Below are positions 6,248-13,065 of a stretch of DNA of 13,065 nt, one piece after another. Origin of the DNA: Dehalococcoidales bacterium (GTDB lineage: Bacteria; Chloroflexota; Dehalococcoidia; E44-bin15); NCBI GenBank assembly GCA_012974295.1, contig JAAXQM010000222.1:1-13065 (forward strand), given 5' to 3'. The notes under the pieces were generated by a model. It searched no databases and was not told where the DNA came from. It worked only from the letters and a program-made list of their open reading frames with translations. The position numbers and the translations under genes are program-made. Every line of letters starts with the position of its first letter. Within the stretch, counting starts at the first letter, position 1.

Positions 6248-7317
6248 CAATAAGTGTCGGCCTCAGCGAGTCTTCCCTTCAGATAATCGATGGCTGTTAC
6301 GGGGGATGGATCAACATCATTCAATAGGGCTAAGTAGTAGCTAACATAATCACCAAGAATGACCGCGCTCATCATCTGGCTCAGGGGGCTCTTACCCTTA
6401 GCCTCCACCAATTCATAAGTTACCCCGGCATCTTTCAGAAGTTCACCGGTGGCCTTATAGCGTGATAGGATACGTGGAAAAAGGGAAGAAGAATATAGCA
6501 TGACCACAAAGGTCTTATGATTAAGCCATGAGGGGAATCTATAGCCAACTACTGCATTATGATTCAACTCGGGAAAGTATTCAGCGAAAGCCCAGACCTT
6601 GCTACACTCATTGAGTTGGGTCTTCCAGCGGTAGGCAACCTTAGAGAGTGTACCTGCCCCATATATAACTACCAAATGCCCCCAAAGCCTGGTTGCTAGC
6701 TGCTTAGCCTGATTATCTTGGAGCGAGGCACCCTTGTCAAATTCATTCGATAACTTCTCAAGAACCGTTATCGTTTCATTTACTTCATGCTCCTCGAGAG
6801 CTATAAAACCTAGTTTTCGGAAAATAGCCAGGAGCGAAAAAAAACTGTACCCCAAGGCGGCGCGTGGCTCCGCATCATAGTGGAAGGTGTATAAAGGAAT
6901 GCCTTTCTCCGCACAGAGGGCCTGCAACCTTCCCCCGGTAGTAATGGCCAGTTTCTTTGCGGGTGTTAGGAGCGCCTGGGAGAAGGCGGACAGGGTTTCC
7001 TCTGTATTACCAGAATAGCTTGAGGCGATGACTAAGGTCTTCTCATCAACAGATTGTGGTAAATGATAATCACGATTAACCAGAACTGAAATACTACTTT
7101 TCTCTAAGGTCATTGTTTGTACAAGGTCGCCACCGATAGCGGATCCCCCCATCCCCAGGATTATCACCTTATCTACGTTGCAATAATCGGAGGGCAGCGG
7201 TATATCGAGTGCAAGCTGCCACGCCTTTTTACACTGTTGCGGCAATTCACCAATGCGGCCTATCATATTGGAGGGATCAAACTTGTTATAGACTTCTGCG
7301 GTATCCAAACTCGACAT
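6247..7317 (-). CDS. Bifunctional phosphoglucose/phosphomannose isomerase
   Basis: 356 residues with two SIS (sugar isomerase) domains, the form first described in crenarchaea and present in some bacteria. It interconverts fructose-6-P with glucose-6-P and with mannose-6-P. Motifs are GMGGSAIGGD (55-64), SSYSGNTEET (99-108), PRAALGYSF (151-159), KTQLNE (232-237) and ELNHN (250-254). Arg152, Glu237 and His253 fit the Arg, Glu and His described for the Pyrobaculum enzyme; the Glu-to-His spacing of 16 is the same. It starts 3 bp after the mutase stop, so the two are co-translated, with only a weak ribosome site (GGCGGGTG). The isomerase, mutase and nucleotidyltransferase make a consecutive pathway. 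The relative glucose and mannose activities cannot be read from sequence. Confidence 0.93.
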   Translation of the reverse strand: MSSLDTAEVYNKFDPSNMIGRIGELPQQCKKAWQLALDIPLPSDYCNVDKVIILGMGGSAIGGDLVQTMTLEKSSISVLVNRDYHLPQSVDEKTLVIASSYSGNTEETLSAFSQALLTPAKKLAITTGGRLQALCAEKGIPLYTFHYDAEPRAALGYSFFSLLAIFRKLGFIALEEHEVNETITVLEKLSNEFDKGASLQDNQAKQLATRLWGHLVVIYGAGTLSKVAYRWKTQLNECSKVWAFAEYFPELNHNAVVGYRFPSWLNHKTFVVMLYSSSLFPRILSRYKATGELLKDAGVTYELVEAKGKSPLSQMMSAVILGDYVSYYLALLNDVDPSPVTAIDYLKGRLAEADTY

Positions 7318-7320
7318 AAT

Positions 7321-8745
7321 CTAAACACCCGCCATTTCTCTTCCCGCTTCGAGAAATCCATCAACCCGGGCAATGCTGTCGCTCTCGGCATAGACGCGAA
7401 GGATAGGTTCAGTTCCAGAAAAGCGTATTAACAGCCAGTTTCGATCCGCTAGCAGGAAGCGGAAGCCATCGCTTGTCTCTATCCCGGTGACCGCAGTGTT
7501 CTTAATATGGCTAGGCCTGCTCATATTAAGACGATCGGCGATTACCTCTCTTTCACTAGCGGGGAAATCGATGTCAATGCGCTTGTAATAGTGGGGGCCT
7601 ACCTTACTATATAGGTATTCCAACAGTTGAGACGGGCTTTTTTGTTTACTGACCATCAGGTCAAGAAAGAGGAGGCCGGAAAGAATGCCATCACGTTCCG
7701 GTATGTGGCCGCGGTAGGCAAAACCGCCGCTCTCTTCACCTCCGATCAGAGCATCCTCGGCAAGCATCTTTGGGGCTACGTATTTGAAGCCTACGGGAGT
7801 TTCATAGACCGGTACCCCGTAAAGCTCTCCCAATCGATAGAGCATGCTTGTCTGTGTTATCGTCTTTACTATCGCGCCGCGTTTTTCGCAAACCTCCAAA
7901 AGATAGAGGGCCAGTAAAGTAAAGACCTGAAGGGTAGTAAGAAATTCACCCCGCTCATCCATGATACCGATACGGTCGGCATCACCATCGGTAGCTAGAC
8001 CTACGCCGGCACCATCTTCTTTCACCCTCATGGAAAGCTCACCTAAGTTTGAGGCTATAGGCTCGGGTTGTAGTCCAGGGAATAACGGATTTCGCTTGCC
8101 ATGTATCTCCGTAACCTGTGTCGTACCCCCGCTTAGGATGCTACGTAAATATCCTATCCCTGCCCCATACATCGAGTCCACTATTACCTTGAGGCCACTG
8201 TGGCGCAGCCTTTCCAGATCAACCAACTCTCCTATATGCTGTATGTATGTAGGGGAAGGGTCGAACTTCGTAACTATTCCCTCCTTTAAAGCCTGATCCA
8301 GTGGCATCTGCTTAACAACACCGCCAGCCTGAATACGAGAGATATGACTCTCCAGCTCGGTGACAACCTCTGGAGAAGCGCTGCTGGCATTCTCCAGCTT
8401 GTACTTGAAGCCATTCCAGGATGCCGCGTTGTGGCTGGCAGTAATGACAATCGCACCCCCGGCCTGCTGCATCAGGATGGCATAGCTAATTATCGGTATA
8501 GGGGTGGCCTGTTGGCAAAGGTAAACCCTGATCCCGTTAGCGGCGACTACCTCGGCAGCGGCTGCAGCAAAGTCCTCAGAGGCAAACCTGGTATCATAGC
8601 CCACGACCAGGCCCCTATGAGCAAGCCCAGCACCGGTAAGGTAATCGGCTGCACTCTGGGCACATATCCTCACGTTTTCGAAGGTGAAATCATCGGCGAT
8701 GATTCCCCGCCAGCCATCGGTACCAAATTTAATAGGAGCGGTCAA
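7321..8745 (-). CDS. Phosphoglucomutase/phosphomannomutase family protein
   Basis: 474 residues with the four-domain alpha-D-phosphohexomutase layout. It starts with TTG at 8745 after an AGAAAGGG-type ribosome site, giving the canonical N-terminus MTAPIKFGTDGWRGIIADDF. Key motifs are TASHNAASWNGFK (102-114, catalytic phosphoserine Ser104), DGDADR (253-258, Mg2+ ligands), GGEESGG (335-341, sugar-specificity loop) and RFSGTEP (441-447, phosphate loop). It moves phosphate between C6 and C1 of glucose or mannose. GEESGG-type loops are compatible with both sugars, so substrate preference is undecided. It lies between the isomerase (3-bp gap downstream) and the nucleotidyltransferase (122 bp upstream), giving hexose-6-P to hexose-1-P as the middle step. 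Confidence 0.95.
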   Translation of the reverse strand: MTAPIKFGTDGWRGIIADDFTFENVRICAQSAADYLTGAGLAHRGLVVGYDTRFASEDFAAAAAEVVAANGIRVYLCQQATPIPIISYAILMQQAGGAIVITASHNAASWNGFKYKLENASSASPEVVTELESHISRIQAGGVVKQMPLDQALKEGIVTKFDPSPTYIQHIGELVDLERLRHSGLKVIVDSMYGAGIGYLRSILSGGTTQVTEIHGKRNPLFPGLQPEPIASNLGELSMRVKEDGAGVGLATDGDADRIGIMDERGEFLTTLQVFTLLALYLLEVCEKRGAIVKTITQTSMLYRLGELYGVPVYETPVGFKYVAPKMLAEDALIGGEESGGFAYRGHIPERDGILSGLLFLDLMVSKQKSPSQLLEYLYSKVGPHYYKRIDIDFPASEREVIADRLNMSRPSHIKNTAVTGIETSDGFRFLLADRNWLLIRFSGTEPILRVYAESDSIARVDGFLEAGREMAGV

Positions 8746-8766
8746 TTTAAACCCTTTCTCTATACT

Positions 8767-8775
8767 ATTCTAGCA
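8767..8775 (-). promoter_or_regulatory. Candidate extended -10 promoter for the mutase-isomerase pair
   Basis: On the minus strand the sequence TGCTAGAAT matches the extended -10 pattern TGnTATAAT with one mismatch. It would start transcription near 8760, leaving a leader of about 15 nt to the TTG start at 8745 that includes the AAAGGG ribosome site. There is no good -35 hexamer, which extended -10 promoters often lack. The evidence is pattern only. Confidence 0.35.
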
Positions 8776-8829
8776 GAACATTTGGAGTATTTTCCCCATT
8801 ATCGCTACACTACTGCAAATATTATGAAT

Positions 8830-8843
8830 GTCTTCCCCAAGAC
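8830..8843 (-). terminator. Small hairpin downstream of the nucleotidyltransferase gene
   Basis: On the minus strand GTCTT-GGGG-AAGAC forms a perfect 5-bp stem about 25 nt after the nucleotidyltransferase stop, followed by the A/T-rich ATTCATAATATTT. The stem is short and the T-run is broken, so at most it is a weak terminator. With the -10 candidate downstream, it hints at a transcript boundary inside the 122-bp gap at 8746-8867. Confidence 0.22.
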
Positions 8844-8867
8844 CTCTCATGGTTGGACCAAAGGGTG

Positions 8868-9959
8868 TTAAGGATTTTCGTCTGGCCAAACCTTTATGCC
8901 CTGTTCCAGTATTTGATCGCTCCCCACGACCACGTTACTACCCAATACGCAGCCTTCCATACACTGAGTTCGTTCCCCAATGACGACATTTTCACCGATT
9001 ACACAATTCCTAATCGATACCTTCTGGCCAAGTTGAGCATTTTGCCAAATTACTGACCCATCAACAAGGCTGTCAGCGTCAATTATACAATTGTGCCCAA
9101 TGATTGAGGGGCCCTTGATATGCGCCATGGAACCAATAACGCAGTTTCTGCCGATTATTACTGTTCCTTCAAGCTGGGCCTGTGTGTGGATATTACAGTC
9201 CTCTTCGAGCCATATCCCCTCGCCAGCGGGTTTGCCAGGGAATACCCTGGCTATTCGTCCTTCGAGCAGATCATGGTGAAGCATAAGGTATTTCTCAGGG
9301 GTACCAATATCGATCCAATAGGCATCGGATTGGAAGCCGTAAACCGGGTCGCCCCTCTTCAGCAGAAGAGGAAAGAGACCATGCTCAAAGCTGAAGTTCA
9401 ATCCATTGGGGATGTGGCTCAGCACCTCAGGTGCAATAATATACGCGCCTGCATTGATCATATTGGTAGTCACTGCATCACGATGTGGTTTCTCAATAAA
9501 TCGCTGCACCCTGCCCTCTGCACTTGTCTCAACAACACCATAGATAGTGGGATCCTCTACCGGGGTTAGGGCAATTGTAACCTTTGCCCCACTGTTGTGG
9601 TGAAACTCCATCATCGCCGTGAGGTCTATGTCAGTGTATGTATCACCGTTAAAGACAAAGAAGGTCTCATCAAGACATTCCGCAACATTTTTTACTGCTC
9701 CTGCGGTTCCCAGGGGGGTATCTTCCAGCGCGTAGGTTAGCTTTACTCCAAAGTTGCTGCCATCGCCAAAATGTAGCCGGGTGCGATCCGGGAGGTAACA
9801 GAGGGTCAGGATGATATCATCGATGCCATGCCCCTTCAGGTATTCGATCATATGTTCAAGGAATGGCCTGTTGGCAATAGGCACCATGGACTTGGGCGTA
9901 TTTAGAGTAAGGGGGCGCAGCCTCGTTCCCTCACCACCGACCAGAAGTACCGCCTTCAC
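8868..9959 (-). CDS. Sugar-phosphate nucleotidyltransferase, probably mannose-1-phosphate guanylyltransferase
   Basis: 363 residues in two parts. The N-terminal nucleotidyltransferase domain (about 1-235) has GGEGTRLRPLT (8-18), TPKSMVP (21-27), FNGDTYTDID (103-112, metal-binding Asp106), EKP (156-158) and WIDIGTPEKY (215-224). From about 242 to 355 hexapeptide repeats such as VIIGRNCVIG and VSIRNCVIGENVVIG form a left-handed beta-helix. This layout is typical of GDP-mannose pyrophosphorylases of the eukaryote/archaea-like type, and of some glucose-1-P thymidylyl- or uridylyltransferases. The mannose call rests partly on the neighbouring mutase and bifunctional isomerase. It starts with GTG at 9959 with GGAAGGG upstream. 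GDP-mannose would feed glycan or compatible-solute synthesis; no glycosyltransferase is in the window. Confidence 0.8.
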   Translation of the reverse strand: MKAVLLVGGEGTRLRPLTLNTPKSMVPIANRPFLEHMIEYLKGHGIDDIILTLCYLPDRTRLHFGDGSNFGVKLTYALEDTPLGTAGAVKNVAECLDETFFVFNGDTYTDIDLTAMMEFHHNSGAKVTIALTPVEDPTIYGVVETSAEGRVQRFIEKPHRDAVTTNMINAGAYIIAPEVLSHIPNGLNFSFEHGLFPLLLKRGDPVYGFQSDAYWIDIGTPEKYLMLHHDLLEGRIARVFPGKPAGEGIWLEEDCNIHTQAQLEGTVIIGRNCVIGSMAHIKGPSIIGHNCIIDADSLVDGSVIWQNAQLGQKVSIRNCVIGENVVIGERTQCMEGCVLGSNVVVGSDQILEQGIKVWPDENP

Positions 9960-10049
9960 TTCTATAAACCCTTCCGCCTATGCTACCATGGTCTGGCTTT
10001 ATTCATACAGTACTCAGTTGTGAGACACGTATTAATTTTATATTCGCCT
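9960..10049 (-). other. 90-bp gap between metK and the nucleotidyltransferase gene
   Basis: AT-rich spacer holding the GGAAGGG ribosome site of the nucleotidyltransferase near its downstream end. I looked for a hairpin with T-run after the metK stop and for a -35/-10 pair. I found only a 4-bp stem (CTCA/TGAG) and isolated -10-like hexamers such as TATGAA without a matching -35. Whether transcription stops or restarts here cannot be decided from the sequence. Confidence 0.3.
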
Positions 10050-11255
10050 TTATAGTCCAGCCTCAGACCTCAGTAGAGCCGCCTTATCGGTCTTCTCCCA
10101 TGGAACATCGATATCGGTGCGACCGAAATGGCCGTAGCTAGCGGTTTGTTTGTAAATGGGGCGTCGTAACTTTAAATGATCGATGATCGCACCGGGGCGA
10201 AGGTCAAAATGCTTATTGATCAGGCCAACAATAACATCATCGGCAACGTGACCGGTGCCAAAGGTCTCTAAAGCGATAGAAATGGGATGAGCCACTCCAA
10301 TTGCATAAGAGACCTGGATTTCAAGCCGATCAGCGAGTCCTGCTGCCACCAGGTTCTTGGCCACATACCTCGCCGCATAGGCTGCAGAACGGTCCACCTT
10401 TGTGGGATCCTTGCCCGAGAAACAGCCTCCACCGTGCCTGGCGATGCCGCCATATGTATCTACCAGTATCTTACGCCCCGTGAGACCACAATCACCCATG
10501 GGGCCACCAACAACGAAGCGTCCCGTGGCATTGACATAGTACTTCGTATTTTTATCAAGCAAGGACGACGGAATCACCGGCTTGATAACATGTTCAAGAA
10601 TATCGTTATTTATTGTTTCGTGGCTGGTATTGGGATGGTGCTGAGCAGCAATAATGACAGTATCGACGCGTTGAGGAACGCCCTTGGAATACTCTACGGT
10701 TACCTGTGATTTACCATCGGGGCGCAGGTAGTGAAGGGTACCGTCCTTCCTAACTTCTGCCAGACGCTTGCATAGCTTGTGTGCCAGGGAGATAGTGATG
10801 GGCATAAACTCGGGTGTTTCATTGCAGGCAAATCCCACCATCATCCCTTGATCGCCAGCACCAACGGTCTCATAATCGTTATCACCTTTACCGCTCTTGA
10901 TCTCAAGCGACTTGTCTACTCCTAAAGCGATGTCCTTCGACTGCTCCTTGATTGAGACCATTACGCCACAGGTATCACAGTCAAATCCGTATTTAGCACG
11001 GGTATAGCCTATTTCTCTCAACACCTGGCGCACCACATCCTGCATCTCCACATAGCAGTCGGTAGTTATCTCTCCCATAACAACTACCAGCCCGGTGGTC
11101 GCTACGGTTTCGCAGGCCACCCTGGCCATAGGATCCTGGGCCAGGATTGTGTCGAGTATAGTATCTGAGATAATATCACATAGTTTATCGGGGTGGCCTT
11201 CGGTCACTGATTCAGAGGTGATAAATTGAGATGGTGCGCTCATAAAAGATGTCAT
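10050..11255 (-). CDS. metK: S-adenosylmethionine synthetase (methionine adenosyltransferase)
   Basis: 401 residues, normal for bacterial MetK. It makes S-adenosylmethionine from methionine and ATP. Signatures are SESVTEGHPDKLCDIISD (14-31, His21), GAGDQGMMVGFAC (132-144), DGTLHYLRPDGKSQV (171-185), GLTGRKILVDTYGG (257-270) and GGGCFSGKDPTKVDRSAAY (275-293), where Lys281 and Asp283 are the conserved active-site pair. The phosphate loop has Cys278 where most homologues have Ala (GGGAFSGKD). The ATG at 11255 is preceded by AAAAAGGAGA with good spacing; a second in-frame ATG lies at 11243 without its own site. It starts 17 bp after the ahcY stop, so the two are co-transcribed. No SAM riboswitch precedes it here. 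Confidence 0.98.
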   Translation of the reverse strand: MTSFMSAPSQFITSESVTEGHPDKLCDIISDTILDTILAQDPMARVACETVATTGLVVVMGEITTDCYVEMQDVVRQVLREIGYTRAKYGFDCDTCGVMVSIKEQSKDIALGVDKSLEIKSGKGDNDYETVGAGDQGMMVGFACNETPEFMPITISLAHKLCKRLAEVRKDGTLHYLRPDGKSQVTVEYSKGVPQRVDTVIIAAQHHPNTSHETINNDILEHVIKPVIPSSLLDKNTKYYVNATGRFVVGGPMGDCGLTGRKILVDTYGGIARHGGGCFSGKDPTKVDRSAAYAARYVAKNLVAAGLADRLEIQVSYAIGVAHPISIALETFGTGHVADDVIVGLINKHFDLRPGAIIDHLKLRRPIYKQTASYGHFGRTDIDVPWEKTDKAALLRSEAGL

Positions 11256-11272
11256 TTCTGTCTCCTTTTTGT

Positions 11273-12526
11273 TTATGTGCCTTCCTCCCAGCTCTCTAGG
11301 TATTTAGTCTGTTCCTCAGTAAGTGTATCAATAGATATGCCCATGGAGGCCAGTTTTAATCTACCAACCTCACGATCGATGTCTTTAGGTACGGGGTAGA
11401 CCCCGGGCTCGCTCTTTCTTCCCTTAACCATATACTCAACACAGAGCGCCTGATTGGCGAAGCTCATATCCATGACGCTTGCCGGATGTCCTTCAGCAGC
11501 AGCAAGGTTAATCAGCCGTCCCTCGCCAAGGAGAATGATTCGCCTGCCATCGGGAAGTGTGTATTCATCGATGTAAGGACGAAGGGGTCGCTTGGATTTT
11601 GCCATCTTCTCTAAAGCAGGGATGTTGATCTCCACATTGAAATGTCCGCTGTTGGCAACGATCGCCCCATCCTTCATCGAAGAGAAGTGTGCACTGTCGA
11701 GGACGTGGATATCTCCAGATAGCGTAATGAATATGTCGCCTACCTTTGCCGCCTCTGCGATGGGCATCACGCTATAGCCATCCATTATCGCTTCCAGGGC
11801 GCGAATAGGCTCAACCTCGGTTACTATTATATGGCTCCCCATGCCACGCGCCCTCATCGCCACCCCCCTGCCGCACCAGCCATAGCCGCAGATCACCACC
11901 TTCTTTCCCGCCCAAAGGATATTGGTGGCCCTGGTGATACCGTCGACGGTGCTCTGGCCTGTGCCATATCGGTTATCGAAGAAGTGCTTTGTATCTGCGT
12001 CATTCACTGTAATGATGGGATACAGGAGCTTCCCCTCTTGTGCCATGCTTCTCAATCGGATACACCCGGTAGTAGTCTCTTCAGTGCCTCCGATAATATT
12101 ACCAATGAGTTCTGGGCGATCTTTATGAATTATGCTTACCAAATCAGCACCATCGTCCATCGTAATACGAGGGCTGTAGTCGAGAGCGGCGTTGATGTGC
12201 TTATAGTATGTCTCGTTATCCTCCCCCTTAATTGCATAGACAGGGATTCCATACTCTTCCACCATAGCAGCGGCGGCATCATCCTGGGTAGAGAGGGGAT
12301 TAGATGCACAGAGGACCAGGTCAGCACCACCCTCTTTAAGCGTGTACGCAAGGTTTGCTGTCTCGGTGGTGATATGGAGACAGGCAGCTAGGCATACCCC
12401 CTTGAGGGGTTTCTCACGGGCGAAGCGTTCACGGATTAGATTGAGCACAGGCATCTCCCGAGAAGCCCACTCAATCCGTAGCATCCCCTCTTTGGCCAGG
12501 GAAGGATCCTTGATATCAGATTTCAT
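11273..12526 (-). CDS. ahcY: Adenosylhomocysteinase (S-adenosylhomocysteine hydrolase), short form
   Basis: 417 residues from the ATG at 12526. It splits S-adenosylhomocysteine into adenosine and homocysteine using bound NAD, relieving inhibition of methyltransferases. Motifs are ACLHITTET (48-56), CASNPLSTQDD (73-83), EETTTG (149-154), NDADTKHFFDNRYGTGQS (175-192, with Lys180 and Asp184), the NAD-binding GYGWCGRG (214-221), NSGHF (292-296) and EGHP (345-348). The C-terminus ends KYLESWEEGT, not the HYRY-type tail of eukaryotic and many proteobacterial enzymes, which places it in the archaeal/thermophile-like short group. A GTG nine bases further upstream overlaps the AAGGAG ribosome site, so I reject it. 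The ATG overlaps the kinase stop as ATGA. Some relatives prefer S-inosylhomocysteine. Confidence 0.96.
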   Translation of the reverse strand: MKSDIKDPSLAKEGMLRIEWASREMPVLNLIRERFAREKPLKGVCLAACLHITTETANLAYTLKEGGADLVLCASNPLSTQDDAAAAMVEEYGIPVYAIKGEDNETYYKHINAALDYSPRITMDDGADLVSIIHKDRPELIGNIIGGTEETTTGCIRLRSMAQEGKLLYPIITVNDADTKHFFDNRYGTGQSTVDGITRATNILWAGKKVVICGYGWCGRGVAMRARGMGSHIIVTEVEPIRALEAIMDGYSVMPIAEAAKVGDIFITLSGDIHVLDSAHFSSMKDGAIVANSGHFNVEINIPALEKMAKSKRPLRPYIDEYTLPDGRRIILLGEGRLINLAAAEGHPASVMDMSFANQALCVEYMVKGRKSEPGVYPVPKDIDREVGRLKLASMGISIDTLTEEQTKYLESWEEGT

Positions 12527-13065
12527 ATAATACACTCCTTATTTTCAAAATGCGTGCATTTCTGGAGTTCGTAGTATCTTCTCTCGATATCAGCTTTAGT
12601 CAGGGATCGGAGACCATCGATACTGAACTCAGAGATGGTGAAGCTGGCTACAGCGGTGCCGTGGATAACGGCCTGCCTCAATATCTGGGGGGTGAACTCT
12701 TTTACCTGGTCCAGATAACCAAGGAAGCCTCCAGCAAAGCTATCCCCAGCCCCAGTGGGGTCCTTGAACTCGTATATGGGATAGGCCGGAGCTACAAAAT
12801 GATCATCGCCGCTGAGCATGATAGCTCCATATTGACCTCTCTTTATGATCACCGTTTTGGGGCCCATCTTGAGAATACTTCTGGCGGCGGAAAATATGTT
12901 ATGGCTTTGCGAAAGCAAGCGCGCCTCAGATTCGTCCATGATGGCGATATCCACCGAACTTATGGCACGGGTCAGGGAATCACTTTTACCCCGAATCCAG
13001 AAATTCATGGTATCCACGACCTTTAGCTTGTCCGCGCTGACCTGGTTCAGTACCTCACACTGAAG
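12523..13065 (-). CDS. PfkB-family sugar/nucleoside kinase, N-terminal part beyond the window (partial)
   Basis: The frame is open from base 13065 to the TGA at 12525-12523, giving the last 180 residues, so the gene starts to the right of the window; the internal GTG at 13017 is not its start. The visible part contains LKVVDTMNFWI, ending near 12994, and DPTGAGDSFAGG (12762-12727), the second PfkB signature with the anion hole and catalytic Asp (GAGD). PfkB kinases phosphorylate sugars or nucleosides with ATP. The substrate-binding lid region is off the window, so specificity is open. The 4-nt overlap with ahcY suggests a role in clearing adenosine or a related nucleoside, but a ribokinase-like sugar kinase is equally compatible with what can be seen. 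Confidence 0.9.
   Translation of the reverse strand, partial: LQCEVLNQVSADKLKVVDTMNFWIRGKSDSLTRAISSVDIAIMDESEARLLSQSHNIFSAARSILKMGPKTVIIKRGQYGAIMLSGDDHFVAPAYPIYEFKDPTGAGDSFAGGFLGYLDQVKEFTPQILRQAVIHGTAVASFTISEFSIDGLRSLTKADIERRYYELQKCTHFENKECII
12535..12540 (-). promoter_or_regulatory. Ribosome binding site deciding the ahcY start
   Basis: On the minus strand AAGGAG at 12540-12535 lies 8 nt before the ATG at 12526-12524, an ideal distance. The competing GTG at 12535-12533 uses the last G of this very site, so it cannot be served by it. This fixes the start three codons further in than the longest frame. Confidence 0.8.

Noticed and set aside
8344..8871. 175-codon plus-strand frame opposite the mutase start and the 122-bp gap
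   Set aside because: Most of it is antisense to the conserved mutase N-terminus. The translated sequence shows no family motif, and it ends at the neighbouring gene's stop region by chance.
11256..11272. SAM or SAH riboswitch upstream of metK or ahcY
   Set aside because: The spacers are 17 bp and a 4-nt overlap, too short for any aptamer. A leader, if present, would lie before the kinase, outside the window.
11831..12391. 186-codon plus-strand frame inside ahcY
   Set aside because: It lies wholly antisense to a fully conserved ahcY, has no recognisable domain and no good ribosome site. It is explained by the codon composition of the opposite strand.
12740..12765. CCCC-AGT-GGGG inverted repeat within the kinase
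   Set aside because: It encodes part of the conserved PfkB signature, so the symmetry is a by-product of Gly/Pro codons.
12523..13017. Complete short kinase gene starting at GTG 13017
   Set aside because: The frame stays open upstream to the window edge and the upstream residues fit the PfkB fold, so this is the internal part of a longer gene.
12550..13026. 158-codon plus-strand frame opposite the PfkB kinase
   Set aside because: It is antisense to a clear PfkB domain, including the GAGD motif, with no recognisable product.

Overview
This is a housekeeping stretch of a bacterial chromosome. Protein-level resemblance points to Chloroflexota, most plausibly class Dehalococcoidia. My grounds are the style of the ribosomal proteins, the two-domain phosphoglucose/phosphomannose isomerase, the short archaeal/thermophile-type adenosylhomocysteinase, and a gene order (ribosomal block, sugar-phosphate genes, metK, ahcY, PfkB kinase) that I recall from Dehalococcoides-like genomes. 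This placement comes from memory, not from a search. The free-standing acyl-CoA dehydrogenase suggests a relative with beta-oxidation-type metabolism rather than a strict organohalide respirer, but that is weaker still.

Plus strand, 1-5006: the distal part of the S10/spc/alpha ribosomal super-operon followed by the L13-S9 pair. The order is map (last codons only), infA, rpmJ, rpsM, rpsK, rpsD, rpoA, rplQ, truA, rplM, rpsI. Spacing is tight (0-70 bp, with one 4-bp overlap), so this is probably one transcript. It supplies initiation factor IF-1, four 30S proteins, three 50S proteins, the RNA polymerase alpha subunit and a tRNA pseudouridine synthase. Three of these core genes (rpsD, rpoA, rpsI) start with TTG.

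Minus strand, 13065-5011, converging on rpsI with only 4 bp between stop codons. Reading in the direction of transcription, the first part is a methyl-cycle unit: a PfkB-family kinase (cut by the window edge), ahcY and metK. Next comes a mannose/glucose activation group: a sugar-phosphate nucleotidyltransferase, a phosphohexomutase and a bifunctional phosphoglucose/phosphomannose isomerase. Together these can take fructose-6-phosphate to an NDP-sugar, most likely GDP-mannose. Last is an acyl-CoA dehydrogenase. Gaps of 90 bp (9960-10049) and 122 bp (8746-8867) divide the strand into possible sub-units. The second gap holds a plausible extended -10 promoter and a small hairpin.

I found no CRISPR array, transposon, tRNA, rRNA, riboswitch or phage gene, and no clearly undescribed system. 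The observations most worth checking are the PfkB-ahcY-metK coupling (including a corrected ahcY start), the end-to-end convergence of the ribosomal operon with the acyl-CoA dehydrogenase, a plus-strand T-tract hairpin just beyond that gene, and an apparently relocated catalytic base in the dehydrogenase. Every gene wholly inside the window looks intact.
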